Shown: positions 49,564 to 60,504 of the stretch, piece by piece
Position numbering within the stretch: the first letter of the stretch is position 1
How the letters are laid out: every line of letters starts with the position of its first letter
From: Paracentrotus lividus
Taxonomy: Eukaryota; Echinodermata; Echinoidea; Camarodonta; Echinidae
Direction: 5' to 3'
Length of the DNA: 64,000 bases
Assembly: GCA_940671915.1 (NCBI GenBank)
Contig: CALNVZ010003433.1
Coordinates: 18,798,665 to 18,862,664 of the forward strand
Made by a program: the position numbers and the translations under genes
Notes under the pieces: generated by a model
Told to the model about the DNA's origin: nothing
The model's input: the letters and a program-made list of their open reading frames with translations, nothing else
The model's database searches: none

Positions 49564-52500
49564 CCCCTGGTTAGTATAATATATGATTGCCTTCTTTTTG
49601 TTTTTTATTTAGATTGTTGAAATATTTAGTGAAGTTATTTAATTATTATTATTAGCGTTCTATACACTACTGCCAAACTTGTCCAAGTAAGTTTTTTTAT
49701 GTTTATATTTCTCTCTTCAGCTATCAAACAGTCTAGCTATGATCGGGGGAAACACCGTTAGTAATTACATAGCTGGGAATGTATTTATAGAATTTTTTAG
49801 ATTGTTTTCATTTTGAGGTTACTTTTGAAATACTTAATTCTTTTTTTGAAGTTGTAGATTTGTGTGTTAATGCTTAACAATTGATTTCTTATGTTTTTCT
49901 ACCTCTTGCTAATATATCTTCTGCTGAGGGCTAGAACGGCTTTATATCGTCTTTTTACACATCAGTGCCCTTCTGTCTCTCAGGAGAATATATGTGATAT
50001 TTGTGCTGCAGATATGTGACCAGGAAAATACATTGCAGGAACTGAAAAGATTTGAAAGCTACATAAAGCTCATCAATCTGTGAATGTGTAGAGTGATATT
50101 AACAGTGGTAATCAGCATATTACACTCCTTTAATATCTCACTGTGCATCCAAAGAGTATTGATTATTACCCCAGATCCAACTACAGCTGCCCTGAAAGAC
50201 CGATATAAGCATTCAAGGTATAAGGCATTGTTCTTCAATTTTAATTTAAATCCCCAAATTAGGGTGTAAAACATATTTAATTTGATATTTTTATAGTAAC
50301 CATTGCTTTGATAAAATGTCTCCCTTTTTTAATTTCAAGTAAAAAAAGAAAAAACAAGATTCAGATGAACATTGTAAATTGTTTTAATCCTTTGCATTCA
50401 CAGATTACCTGCTTTAGAGCGAGAAGGGTACTCATTTAATGCCCTTCTGAATCTGAACATAAAGTGTGGTTATTCAAATCGTGCTGCAGATTATTGTGCC
50501 TTATATAATGCAACTATTCCCTAAGCACACTTGATTTCCTATATCTTCTAATCAATCATTAAATTATGTGAGATTATCCATGTCAATCATAATAATGCAA
50601 GCTCTTTTGATAAATAGAAAAGATATAATTCTTCATATGTACCTTTGAAATATAATTTTTGATACTCGACAATGTGATTCTGTTGAGCCAGTATGAAGTA
50701 CATTCATTCTTCATTTAGAGCATTAATATATAGAACGGATTATCTATATGTTGCGATATTTATACAAAGTAGGTGTACATGTTTTGCTTATCAAGATATT
50801 TTCTGAGTTTTGTTGTACACATACATGTGTGTATGACGTGAGTACGTATATATTTAATAATGATAGATGAGGCCATGTTTTCGCGTTTTTATCTTGTTTT
50901 TGTCGTAAAACGAGAGAAACTTTTCGATGGTGCTATGCGAATCAGCAAAATGGGTGCTTGTTCTTGTAAATATCATGTCCATTTTTTATGTATGTAGGTC
51001 TGTGAGATAATGAGAGTAAGTTATTCAATAGCTGTTATGAGATGTTAACATTATTATACCGTGGTGTAAAAAGTATGTACACTTGATTTAGATATGAGAC
51101 TGTCGCAAGGAAGTATCGCTATTCAAATTGACTGTAGTATACATTGATTATGTTTGATATAATTAGTTTATGTTTACTTCTTTTTTCTATGATTTCTTTC
51201 CAATTCTCTACAAACATTTATCAGTCTTTTTATAGACCTTGAAATTGTGTATGATAACTTCTGCATTTCTTATCATTATGGTGCTCCAATTAAAAAGAAG
51301 ATGTGAAATTTTGTGTCAGAAATGTCCTATGTATTTCAAATATGAAGCTCATGCTAAGGTCACAATTGCAATATATTTGTTGGAAAGCAAACAGTTTTGT
51401 AGGGTTATCTGTAATGATATATAAATGTATTCATTTAATTGCTAATATAGATAGGGTTTTTTGTTGTTGATATTAATTGATTTAGTTTTAGTCCCAACCC
51501 AACCTTAAATGCTTTTCACATACAATGAGTTTTGTGGTTGTAATGGTCCCACCTATTAAAAGTTCCTTTCCATCCTATTTCCCTGCTTTGTAAAATGACT
51601 CATCAGTACTTTGATACCACCCCCATCATAATAACATTGATTCATAACCGATGAAGCATTATTGTTGATTCGATGTTAGACTTGTCCTTAGCCTTTCACT
51701 TCCCAATCATTATGATTTAGAAGACAAGAAAGAATAAAATCCAAGTGGAACCCTCTCAAACTCTATATTCTCAAGTCTATATTACTTGATTTTATCATTG
51801 AATGATCTGAAATAGAGGTGTATGATTATGTTTGATATGATTTTTTTATATACTTAGATTTTATTTTCCTTTTTTTAATACTAAATTATTACTTCTTTGA
51901 CTGTTGATTTGTAGCAATATTATGATAAACACCTGAAGAACTGTTTTTTTTTTAAAGCTGAAGCTGGCTATAGGATAAGTTTTTTTTTTATTGTTTAGCC
52001 CTTACATGTATCAATTGAGAAAGATTATCATGAATCTCTCTGTTCAAATTTGAAATGTAATCCATTAGAAATCTTCTATTATTTATTACTATCATAGCAA
52101 AAAGACAAGTTTGCAAATATAACTCTTTTTTTTTCAGTCATACATGTAGATTGCTAGTACATGCATCTATCTCTCTCTTTGTTTTTCTTTTAAATTTGTT
52201 TGATTGTACACATACAATGTAGGAGCGAATAGGTACAATGTGAAAGCATTTTATGTTTTGTGCTTGTTTTTTGTAAGTTTTACAAGTACATGTACATTCA
52301 TGTTCAACAATCTCAGGTATCAGATCAGTTGTCTGGGGGTACACTATTTTATTTTATTTTATTAGTTTAGCTTGCAAGGAAATGCTCTTAATATTTTCTT
52401 CTATGTGAGCTTGCTATATTGCTCTTAGATTTTAGAAGCCTACTCTGTTAAATTCTTGTGTAGCTTGTTATACAGTCCACTCCCTTATACTGGAGACATA

Positions 52501-53450
52501 TGCACATAGAAAGCATTGTGCTCACATTTCAATGTGGACCAATCAGAATTGCTTCTTTATAACAGAATTTCACTGTATCTGTTCTAGTTGTAATGGGAGT
52601 GTACTGTATAACTGTTTTATTACTTTCTTTCATGGACTATCCTTTATTTATTTTATTCATGGGCTTTATCTCTGATTTTCAAAGTTTCTTGTGTATATTG
52701 GTGGAGACAGTCCAGTTCAATTTTCTTTTATGAAAGTTTTCTTTTAACCCTCAAAGTGCAGAGTATAATCATATTGTCTATTTTATTTCATGTAGAATGG
52801 GTAGCCTTTTTTTAATGATAGATTTTCAAAATCCTTATTATGATGAATATTTTGTTGTATGTACATGACCATGTAATGATATGCCACAGTGCAACCTAAT
52901 ATTATGACGAATTGCATATGTTATTGTTTTTAATATTGTAACAATTTATCTGTATTCAATTCAATCTATTTATAAGCATTTCAAAGTCCATGTATCGCTG
53001 ACCACCTAAAATGACTTGAATCGCAAGATTTGTATTTCTGTTTTTGTGTCCCAGTTTAATATAAGTATCTTTAGAAGTGAACAGGCTGAATGTGTAAATA
53101 AGAATAATTGTTTGATGAAAATGGAATGGGGAAAGATTTTAAACTTTCCTCTATCATGTGTAGAAATGCTTTTTTCAGCAGGACACCGCAAATTTCTGAT
53201 CAATTCATAATTGTCATTTGACATAACCTAAATGTTATTTTTATAAAAGATAATATTTTCACATTTAGATCTTCAGATTTAGTGCGTAATTATTGTTATT
53301 AGTAAAATCTGGCCTTCGAAGGCATATTAATCATGTTTATAAATTAATATTTCTACAGCCTTTGTAGGCTTAATGCCTATTGAAGGCACGATGTATTTGC
53401 CATTTATGGTGTTAGACGTATTTGAATAAAAAAAAGGGTAATCCGAGGAT
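49564..53450 (+). other. Probable FRAS1 3' UTR
   Basis: About 3.9 kb of T-rich, repeat-poor sequence without exons follows the stop codon. AATAAA signals lie at 51733-51738 and 53425-53430, the latter followed at once by A8. Pumilio-type TGTAAATA occurs at 50965-50972 and 53093-53100. The first recognisable transposons begin only after about 53.9 kb. The exact end cannot be set without transcript data. Confidence 0.45.
53425..53430 (+). terminator. Candidate FRAS1 poly(A) signal
   Basis: AATAAA followed by an A-run, then GT/T-rich 'gtttgtgtcatttttgt' about 40 bp downstream, a reasonable poly(A) context. An earlier AATAAA at 51733 is an alternative. Confidence 0.35.
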
Positions 53451-53993
53451 CGAATTGAATAAGAAAAGTTTGTGTCATTTTTGTCTCGCTTCATTTTATG
53501 CGCGATAGGGGTGAAGGTTTGTGTTTTCTTTGGCGTGAGGATCTGTTATTTTCTGCTGTGTATCCATTATGTTACATATACACATAAATCGATACAAGAA
53601 GGTAATTGGCTAGGTCCCAAATACCTACACTAGGATTAGACTTACATGTAAGATAAGCTTGTGACAAATCTTCAATTACCAGGTAAAGTATCTTGTTTAA
53701 ATGGAACCTTATATCGGTGCTAATAAACAAATACAAATAAGTGGGACTATCTAAAAAAAAAATCATGAATAAAATTAGGGATAGTCGATAAGTCTAATCA
53801 TATGACTAGGGATGCAAAGGTTGAATGTTCTGCCCCGGCAGGGCAATTGGGTCCTTGTCCTACCTAGGTTTTAAATGGGAACCCAGTAAGGCTGGAATGA
53901 GTGCGCCTGATGGCTTGCATGATGCAAAAATAATTCTATATGGGATCAGCCAGGTGTCAGAAAGACTTACATTGTACAAGCATTCGATGACCA
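53451..53993. other. Intergenic, nothing recognised
   Basis: Unique AT-rich sequence between the probable FRAS1 3' end and the first intergenic MITE. No exon, RNA gene or clear repeat is visible. Confidence 0.5.
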
Positions 53994-54442
53994 GGGCCCG
54001 TATTCCATAAAAGCATGAAAGATAAGCATTTTTGCTTATCTTTAAAATGTGTATTCCAGAAATACGGCTTACTAAGAATTCTGTTCAAGCCTATTTTGGC
54101 AGTGAAGCATAAATTCTTAGATTTTTGCTAAGTCAAAAGTCTTAAATGGAATTGCGCCATCAAATCGCACATAAAAAAATGAGAATTTTATCCTAACTTT
54201 AAGCCTACTACCTAGTGGCTTAACTTTAATGTTGATTATATAGCGAGCTCATTTGAGACCACAAAAATTAAAAATGACAATATTAATAAAATTCATAATT
54301 TTGCTTGATGCTTTCTGACCTCCGACAAAGTGCTTAACGTGTTTAATATAAAGGCTAAGAATTTTGTTTCCTGGACAAAATCTTAGAAAAATACTTAGAC
54401 TTAAGACAAATTGCTTAAGTATAGTTTATGGAATACGGGCCC
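53994..54442. mobile_element. MITE with 18-bp GGGCCCGTATTCCATAAA ends
   Basis: The 18-bp ends are perfect inverted repeats. The interior carries 'cttagatttttgctaagtc'-type self-complementary words. Length 449 bp, non-coding. I could not define a target duplication. Confidence 0.7.
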
Positions 54443-54481
54443 AGGGTAACAATAAATCTAAACTACTTAAGAACTGAAAGG

Positions 54482-54627
54482 CCAGTATTCTGGAGCGAAA
54501 ACTGAGATTGTATGAGTCGCAAGTTCCTTTTGTCTGATGCATCAGTCAACATCAGACAAAAGGATTGCACAATAGCTTTGCACAAACTTGCGACTTGTAC
54601 AAACACAGTCTTCACTCCAGAACACGG
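54482..54627. mobile_element. Fold-back element with inner 14-bp hairpin
   Basis: CCAGTATTCTGGAG and CTCCAGAACACGG are imperfect inverted ends, and GAGTCGCAAGTT recurs inverted inside. The centre holds CCTTTTGTCTGATG (54526-54539) and its exact complement (54550-54563). Confidence 0.55.
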
Positions 54628-54771
54628 TTCAACATGTCTTGTATTAGGCACTTCATAAACAGCAACCATTTTATTATTTTATAAGGAGAGTTTGTTATAT
54701 TAGAGCGTGGATTAAAATTATCAACATAAAAAACAATCAAGTTGGATTCAGTGAAGATGATGCTTGATATA

Positions 54772-55342
54772 CAGGGTGTCCCAGATAAAGTGGAACTCAA
54801 AATGGTCCATCGTTTTTCTCTGTAAATGCAAGCAAATAATGAAATATTGAATGCATCATTTTAAAGTTCAATCTTTCTTCTTTTTGATGAGTCCTTAAAC
54901 AATTTGAAAGAGCAATGCATTCCTGAACAAGAAGTGTTTGAAATTAAATTGTAGATTTAAATTTAAAAAAATATTAGTGGGTGGGGTTTTGATAGATGCG
55001 AGCCATCTTGCTGAACAAAGGGATGGTTCATTAGCATTTCTTTTATTTCCTTTGCAAAGTTCCATTCATCCAATCTCTCATTGATGGTGAATACAAATAA
55101 TCATCCATTGCTGCGGGAATCCTGTGTGCTCCTATTGCTTTGATTTTTGCAAATCAGTTTTTACTTTTAAATTTCAAAATCCTCTTGTTCCTCCATGTGT
55201 GGCCATTTTGTATTTTACAAGGTGTCAAAAGAAGGGAGAAAAGATGAACTTTAAAATGGTGCACTTAATATTTCATTATTTGCTTGCTTTCACCGAGAAA
55301 ATTGACTGATCATTCGGTTTCCGCTTTTTCCGGGATGCACTG
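54772..55342. mobile_element. TA-flanked MITE with ends of more than 100 bp
   Basis: CAGGGTGTCCC at the left and GGGATGCACTG at the right are flanked by TA (54770-54771 and 55343-55344). Inverted similarity goes on for about 110 bp, including 'aagcaaataatgaaatatt' in both arms. It is a mariner-type, non-coding element of 571 bp. Confidence 0.7.
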
Positions 55343-56720
55343 TAGAGTGTAATGAAGAAAAAGAATGAAAAGTTTGAAGCAGGCTGGTCGGTAACCACGA
55401 TATTTCAAGAAGGGAGCATAATTAAAGGAAACTAAATCCCATGAAATAACCTAAGCTATTTTGAAAGATTTGTTACTATTTTTTTAATCGGGACCTCGTG
55501 GAACCATCAAAGCGATGAAATGCAATCAAGAGCCACTAACTTTTCAAAACACAAGAAACAAAAATAAAAATAAATAATTTATTAACTTAACACAGTAATT
55601 AAACAGGACCACTGTATATGTAGAATGATGCATATGGCCTACATATTTCAGTAAACGGATCAATAAATGGAAATAATTGTACATGTAGCAACAAAGTTCA
55701 AGGCCCTATTATTTAGTGTGTATTCTTGTCTCAACAAAGCAAATTGAGTTTGCCGATAAACCTGGAATTTGAAAATGCCTTTGTAATCGAGGATGATGAG
55801 CTCATTCGCGTGTAAAGATCGGGCCTTTTATCCATTCTGATCAACAATAGTATCACAAAGCAAATAACCTTTGATCTCACAAACCTCATGCCATAATTGA
55901 CTTGGATTTGTTGTGATCATTGTAAATATAATGGCCTGATGATTTTTGTGGAAGTATTTTCACCTTACAGAGAGGTTTTGTGGTATAAATGTGGATTTAC
56001 ATGTAGCTTCAAGATTTCAGATCACGTTGTAGAGGGTTTGGCAGGTCCCTGGAATTTTACATGTAAAAGGGACTAAATCTACTTTTGATGAAAATTGAGT
56101 TGATATCAGGCCATTGTTCAGGTACGTACCCGTCTTTGAGGAAAAGGATTTTCTTAAATGTTGATTGCAACTAAGAAAATGCATTTTGTAATTTCCCTTT
56201 TCCATAGACACATGTACAAAATCTGGTAAACAAATGCCATTTCCTCTGAAGTTATAAAAGTGGATTTAGTCCTTTTTGCATGTAAGCTCTTCAATTGAAG
56301 AGTTAGTACTGGAGGAATCGATGAATTGACTAGCCATAATTGCTCAAGGCTTTAGGTTGAGATATTTTCTAGCATTTTATGTTAGTTTAAGAGCAAGGTA
56401 AATGTAAAGTATTAAATTTAGCCATACAATTAGTGTTAATGTTAGGATCGACTACAAAGCAATCATCGATCACCAGAGCTAATGCCCACAGGCCCGTTTA
56501 ATGATCACAAAAATTAGTATGTGTATAAAGCAAAACCTATATAAAGGAATAAGATGATTTTTTTTTTAACGTTATTCCCTTTGATTTATTTTTCATTCCT
56601 AGATTTCCTGTCGACTACTGAAACAGTCCTCTCCCGTAATACTAAGTTGCTGAGGATCAAGGCGATCATCTCTTCATACACGCATACATACACACATATT
56701 TAATATGATTTTAACTGTTG
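55343..56720. other. Intergenic, nothing recognised
   Basis: AT-rich sequence with no exon, RNA gene or clear repeat. Short open frames here show no domain. Confidence 0.5.
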
Positions 56721-56722
56721 CG

Positions 56723-56804
56723 CCACTGTAAACCCCATTTACTACTAAAATAACTAATTCCAGCCACTGTAAACCCCATTTACTACTAAAATAACTAATT
56801 CCAG
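56723..56804. repeat. Exact 41-bp tandem duplication
   Basis: The word starting 'ccactgtaaaccccattt' and ending 'aactaattccag' occurs twice in immediate succession without a mismatch, which suggests a recent duplication or a local assembly duplication. Confidence 0.85.
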
Positions 56805-56924
56805 CCTTGAAACTACATGTATACTCTTACAGTAAGCCAAAAACTCTATTGCAACTCTAAATCTTAGAAGAAATACGGCCTGGCGCAATCATAATTTTAG
56901 CCAATGTTGGATCATCGTCAAATA

Positions 56925-57072
56925 CTGTACAAGCCAATATTTTCTCGTCCAGATATTTTCGTGATTTTGGACTAGTTTGGGAAAAGCCTTGTACTGAAGT
57001 GGAAATTTTCGCAAAGACCAACTCGCGAAATTCGCGAAAATAAAGTCACCGCGAAAATAACCACTTGTACAG
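56925..57072. mobile_element. TA-flanked MITE, CTGTACAAG termini, copy 2
   Basis: CTGTACAAG and CTTGTACAG ends with TA on both sides (56923-56924 and 57073-57074). It is the reverse complement of the 4744-4942 copy with about 50 bp missing in the middle. A C-rich run follows at 57077. Confidence 0.75.
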
Positions 57073-57074
57073 TA

Positions 57075-58440
57075 TACCCCCCCCCCCCCACCCATTGAAC
57101 ATGGGGTTAAGTAAAAAGTCATCTGCAAGCCCAATTCACAATGGCAGTGTCTTAAGATCTCTATGCTGGGATCGATGAAACGGAAATTTGTCCATGACAG
57201 AATAATGACTTTAAATCCCAGACCTTCATTAGGTCGAAGCCCTTTTTTTCTCAATACTGTATATGTAGGTTGCTCCAAGGTTAACAAAGACACATTTATT
57301 GGTGTAATTGCGATCGTCCGATATTTTTAGCATCATGGACTAAAGCAGCATAAGCAAAGGTCAAGCATGATTTTTAATCATTTATCTACATGTAAAACAC
57401 ATTTCAAGGGCACTCTCATCACGTTCAGGCTGCTGCCGTTGTCCTCAACAATGATCTCATATGAACAAAAATATCTCTTAAAAATCTTTCTGAAATTCAT
57501 ACTTGATCGTTAGAGTTTGGACAGTGAGTTGTGACAACACAGGAAGAAAGCAAACACACATCATATCCAGCAATGTTTGATATGAAATTTTCTTTTTTTT
57601 TAAAATTGTACATTTACATAAAAAGATGTTCTTCGGTTCTCGATTGCACGAGAGCCTGATTAGAGGATTAGTACGCTATTCCTTATTATTCATTTCAATT
57701 GTTTTCAAATCAACAAATTCCCAACAACATTGCCTTTACTGATTCCAATCAAACCCATTGAATACAAGCATATAAAAATGCCACCTAACCGTAATGTTTT
57801 TTTAAAAGAATTGATACGATACAAGGACAACATTTTGAATGTCTTTACCTGCTACATGTGTACATCAATAGTAGGCAGCAATTGATTTTAGAACTGCACA
57901 ATCTACTTATAAAGGCACATTCAGAAAGGTCAACAAACTTTGCAAGCAAAGAGATGAGAGGAGAGATTAGACCGTTTTTGGAATGTCTTGCTCGACAGTA
58001 GATTTCAGCAAAGTCCTTTATCAGATCCTATAAGGTATCTACTTAATATCTACTTGAAAACCTGGACTTGCACACTGAGCTTATTTTCAGAGTGCCTAGA
58101 AGTATTTTTTAAAGGTGGTAATTCACTCTCGACAGAGTCGAGCTGTGTTCTGTATAGAGAGTCGAAAGAACTCTTCGCTGTTAACTCTACCAGTTATCTA
58201 TTAAAAAATACCACTTTTCCAGTAACAAGAAAAATACAGATCTAATCCCTCACTCCCATATTAAGCCAATATTCAAAGAAGTATTACAAAATTTGGCATT
58301 TGGTCTTCCTAAAAAAAAAGAAATCTAGTTAGACACAATAGCTGTTTAAACAATAAATAACCAGGACTACCATATTGTATCTCAAGTATTGTATAAAATC
58401 AATGAATGTTGGGTACAGTCACGCAAGACCACGAAAAAAG
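57075..58440. other. Intergenic, nothing recognised
   Basis: AT-rich, no exon or clear repeat apart from a C-run at 57077-57089. It separates the two convergent transcription units. Confidence 0.5.
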
Positions 58441-60401
58441 GTCAAGTGGTCTTTATTTACAAGTTCAGTACACAACAGGTTTAAAGAATAAACAATATAC
58501 AAGTTAAACTTCTCATGATGTGGAAGGTCCATCACACCACTAAACACTTCAAACTGGTCGACAATAATCAAAACCTCGCTCATACTTCCTAATTAAGGTA
58601 AATCTTTGATCAACTAAAAATTTTCCAGACATTTGTAGCAAGGAACTAGCTCACCATCTCGCATGGTATGGGAAAAAGTCTGAAAATGCCCAAAAAATAA
58701 GAAAAAAGATACAAGTATTCCATCAAAGAGGTTTACAGTGGAATAGAATACAGAATCACTCTTTTTCAGAGGTTGATTTCATTCTTGATTTCACCCATTT
58801 TAATGGATGCAATGCTCTCTGCAACCAAGAAAAAACTAACAGAGAGCTGATGGTTTTGTGTGCGACATAACTTGCCTTTTTTGGTGGTCTAGTGACGGTG
58901 TGACAGGGCCGTGTACAGGAGGACGCATTAGACTTAATAAATTAGGATTTCAGATTAATTAATGAACTCCCTTTTTCATATACAGGAATAAGAGGTAATA
59001 AAGGAAGCCATTGCTTTTTAAAAATTTCAATGTGAAATAATATATGAATTTCCTTTGAATAAGATATCATTAAAGAAAGTACTGATGAATCACAAATATC
59101 TATTCCTAAAGTATTTCATTAGAATCCGAAATAGACAGAAATTAAAAGAGAAAAATTATCAGAATACCCGACTTACGTAATTATAAAATATAGGTAGCTA
59201 CAACTCTGATCTTTTATTCAGTGTTATCATCAGTAAAGATAAGACAACTGAAATATAGCAAGAAATTTAAAAATAAATTCTATAATGATGAAAAATATTA
59301 AAATCTTGAATTCAAAAACAATTTCCCTCTTAGTTTCCTATTCCTTTTGTTCATCTTATGCTATAGATACATTATAAAGTCATTATGAATACTTATCATA
59401 TAAAACCTAAGCCCAAGAACAAACAAAGTATCAATGTATAAATTCTTACGTTCAAATTTTCGTCTATGGCCTATAATGGAAAAGTGGAAATATTTGTGTA
59501 TTCTCCCTCACGGAATCAATGCTATCAGCTGCTGCTTGTGAATTTATATATGCACAAACATTTTTAGTTCATTCCTAAGCGCAAAAATTTCCACTTTGAC
59601 CAACCTCTTTCCCCGAAGCATTCATTAGAAACAAATATACCCTTGGATTGTCATCTAAGCTTCATGTCTCGGGCCGCAAAACGCAACTTGCAGACATATT
59701 GCAAGGCACAAGTTTCATGAAAATTTGCTCAAAATCTTCCATTCACTGGGTTCTTCAACCAAACAAAAAAGGGAAGAAGAAAGTTTTGAGACGGGAAAGA
59801 GAGCAGCGCATTCTTCAGATGATTCACTCATCTAGGCAGAAGTCTTCTTCTTTTTTTGCATTAAGCGCACAATGCATACAAAATAATGTCTCTAAGCACT
59901 TTGAAAATCATCATTATGGCACTAAGCTCTAGCAGTCCCAACCAAAACAGCATGTATCCCCATGGAATACATTTTAAATACCCTACAAGGTGCATATTTA
60001 CTGTTGTTCAAGTGAAAGAGAAAATGGCTCAAAAAGTAATGCTTTTTATGCATGTATAATGGTTCAAGTGAAAACATCGATGACATACTGTGCCATCAAT
60101 ACTTTGCTGTTTGGATGATTTCTTTTAAAATATCCTCAATTATTTCTGCTCTATCTATCTAGGGAGCATTTCAATTTCAATAGTCTCTTCTTTCGGAAAA
60201 TTTAATTTTTGTTTTTTTTAATAGAATATATATATATATATAACTCTGTCTGATCCACGGGGAACATACAACCAAAACAGGGATTGCTAGTCTCCCCAAC
60301 AGACTCTGTCCGTAGAAAGTAGTCCATTAAAATGTTTTTATTTCCCCAAGTCCCGGAGATGACAATACTGACGAGTGTCCAGTCGTGCCATTCATGGCTA
60401 C
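58440..60401 (-). other. Probable MAT2A-type 3' UTR
   Basis: The sequence after the stop codon (read leftwards) is unique and without exons. Minus-strand AATAAA signals lie at 59213-59218 and 58452-58457. I found no intact UACAGAGAA METTL16 box, the element repeated in the vertebrate MAT2A 3' UTR. An (AT)n run lies near 60222-60242. Confidence 0.45.
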
Positions 60402-60504
60402 TCAAAGTACAAGTTTCTTGGGCTGCTCCCAACTGAATTCATCACGTCCAAAATGGCCAAAGGTGGCGGTCTTGCGGTAGATAGGTTTCTTCAGATCCAG
60501 GGCC
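60402..60504 (-). CDS. MAT2A-type last exon
   Basis: Reads [20 protein letters not shown], then [13 protein letters not shown] and TGA (60402-60404). The minus-strand acceptor is TTCTTTGCAG. It completes a Lys codon begun in the upstream exon. Confidence 0.94.

Noticed and set aside
59648-59932. 94-codon plus-strand frame in the probable MAT2A-type 3' UTR
   Set aside because: No domain, composition like the surroundings, antisense to a well-supported gene.
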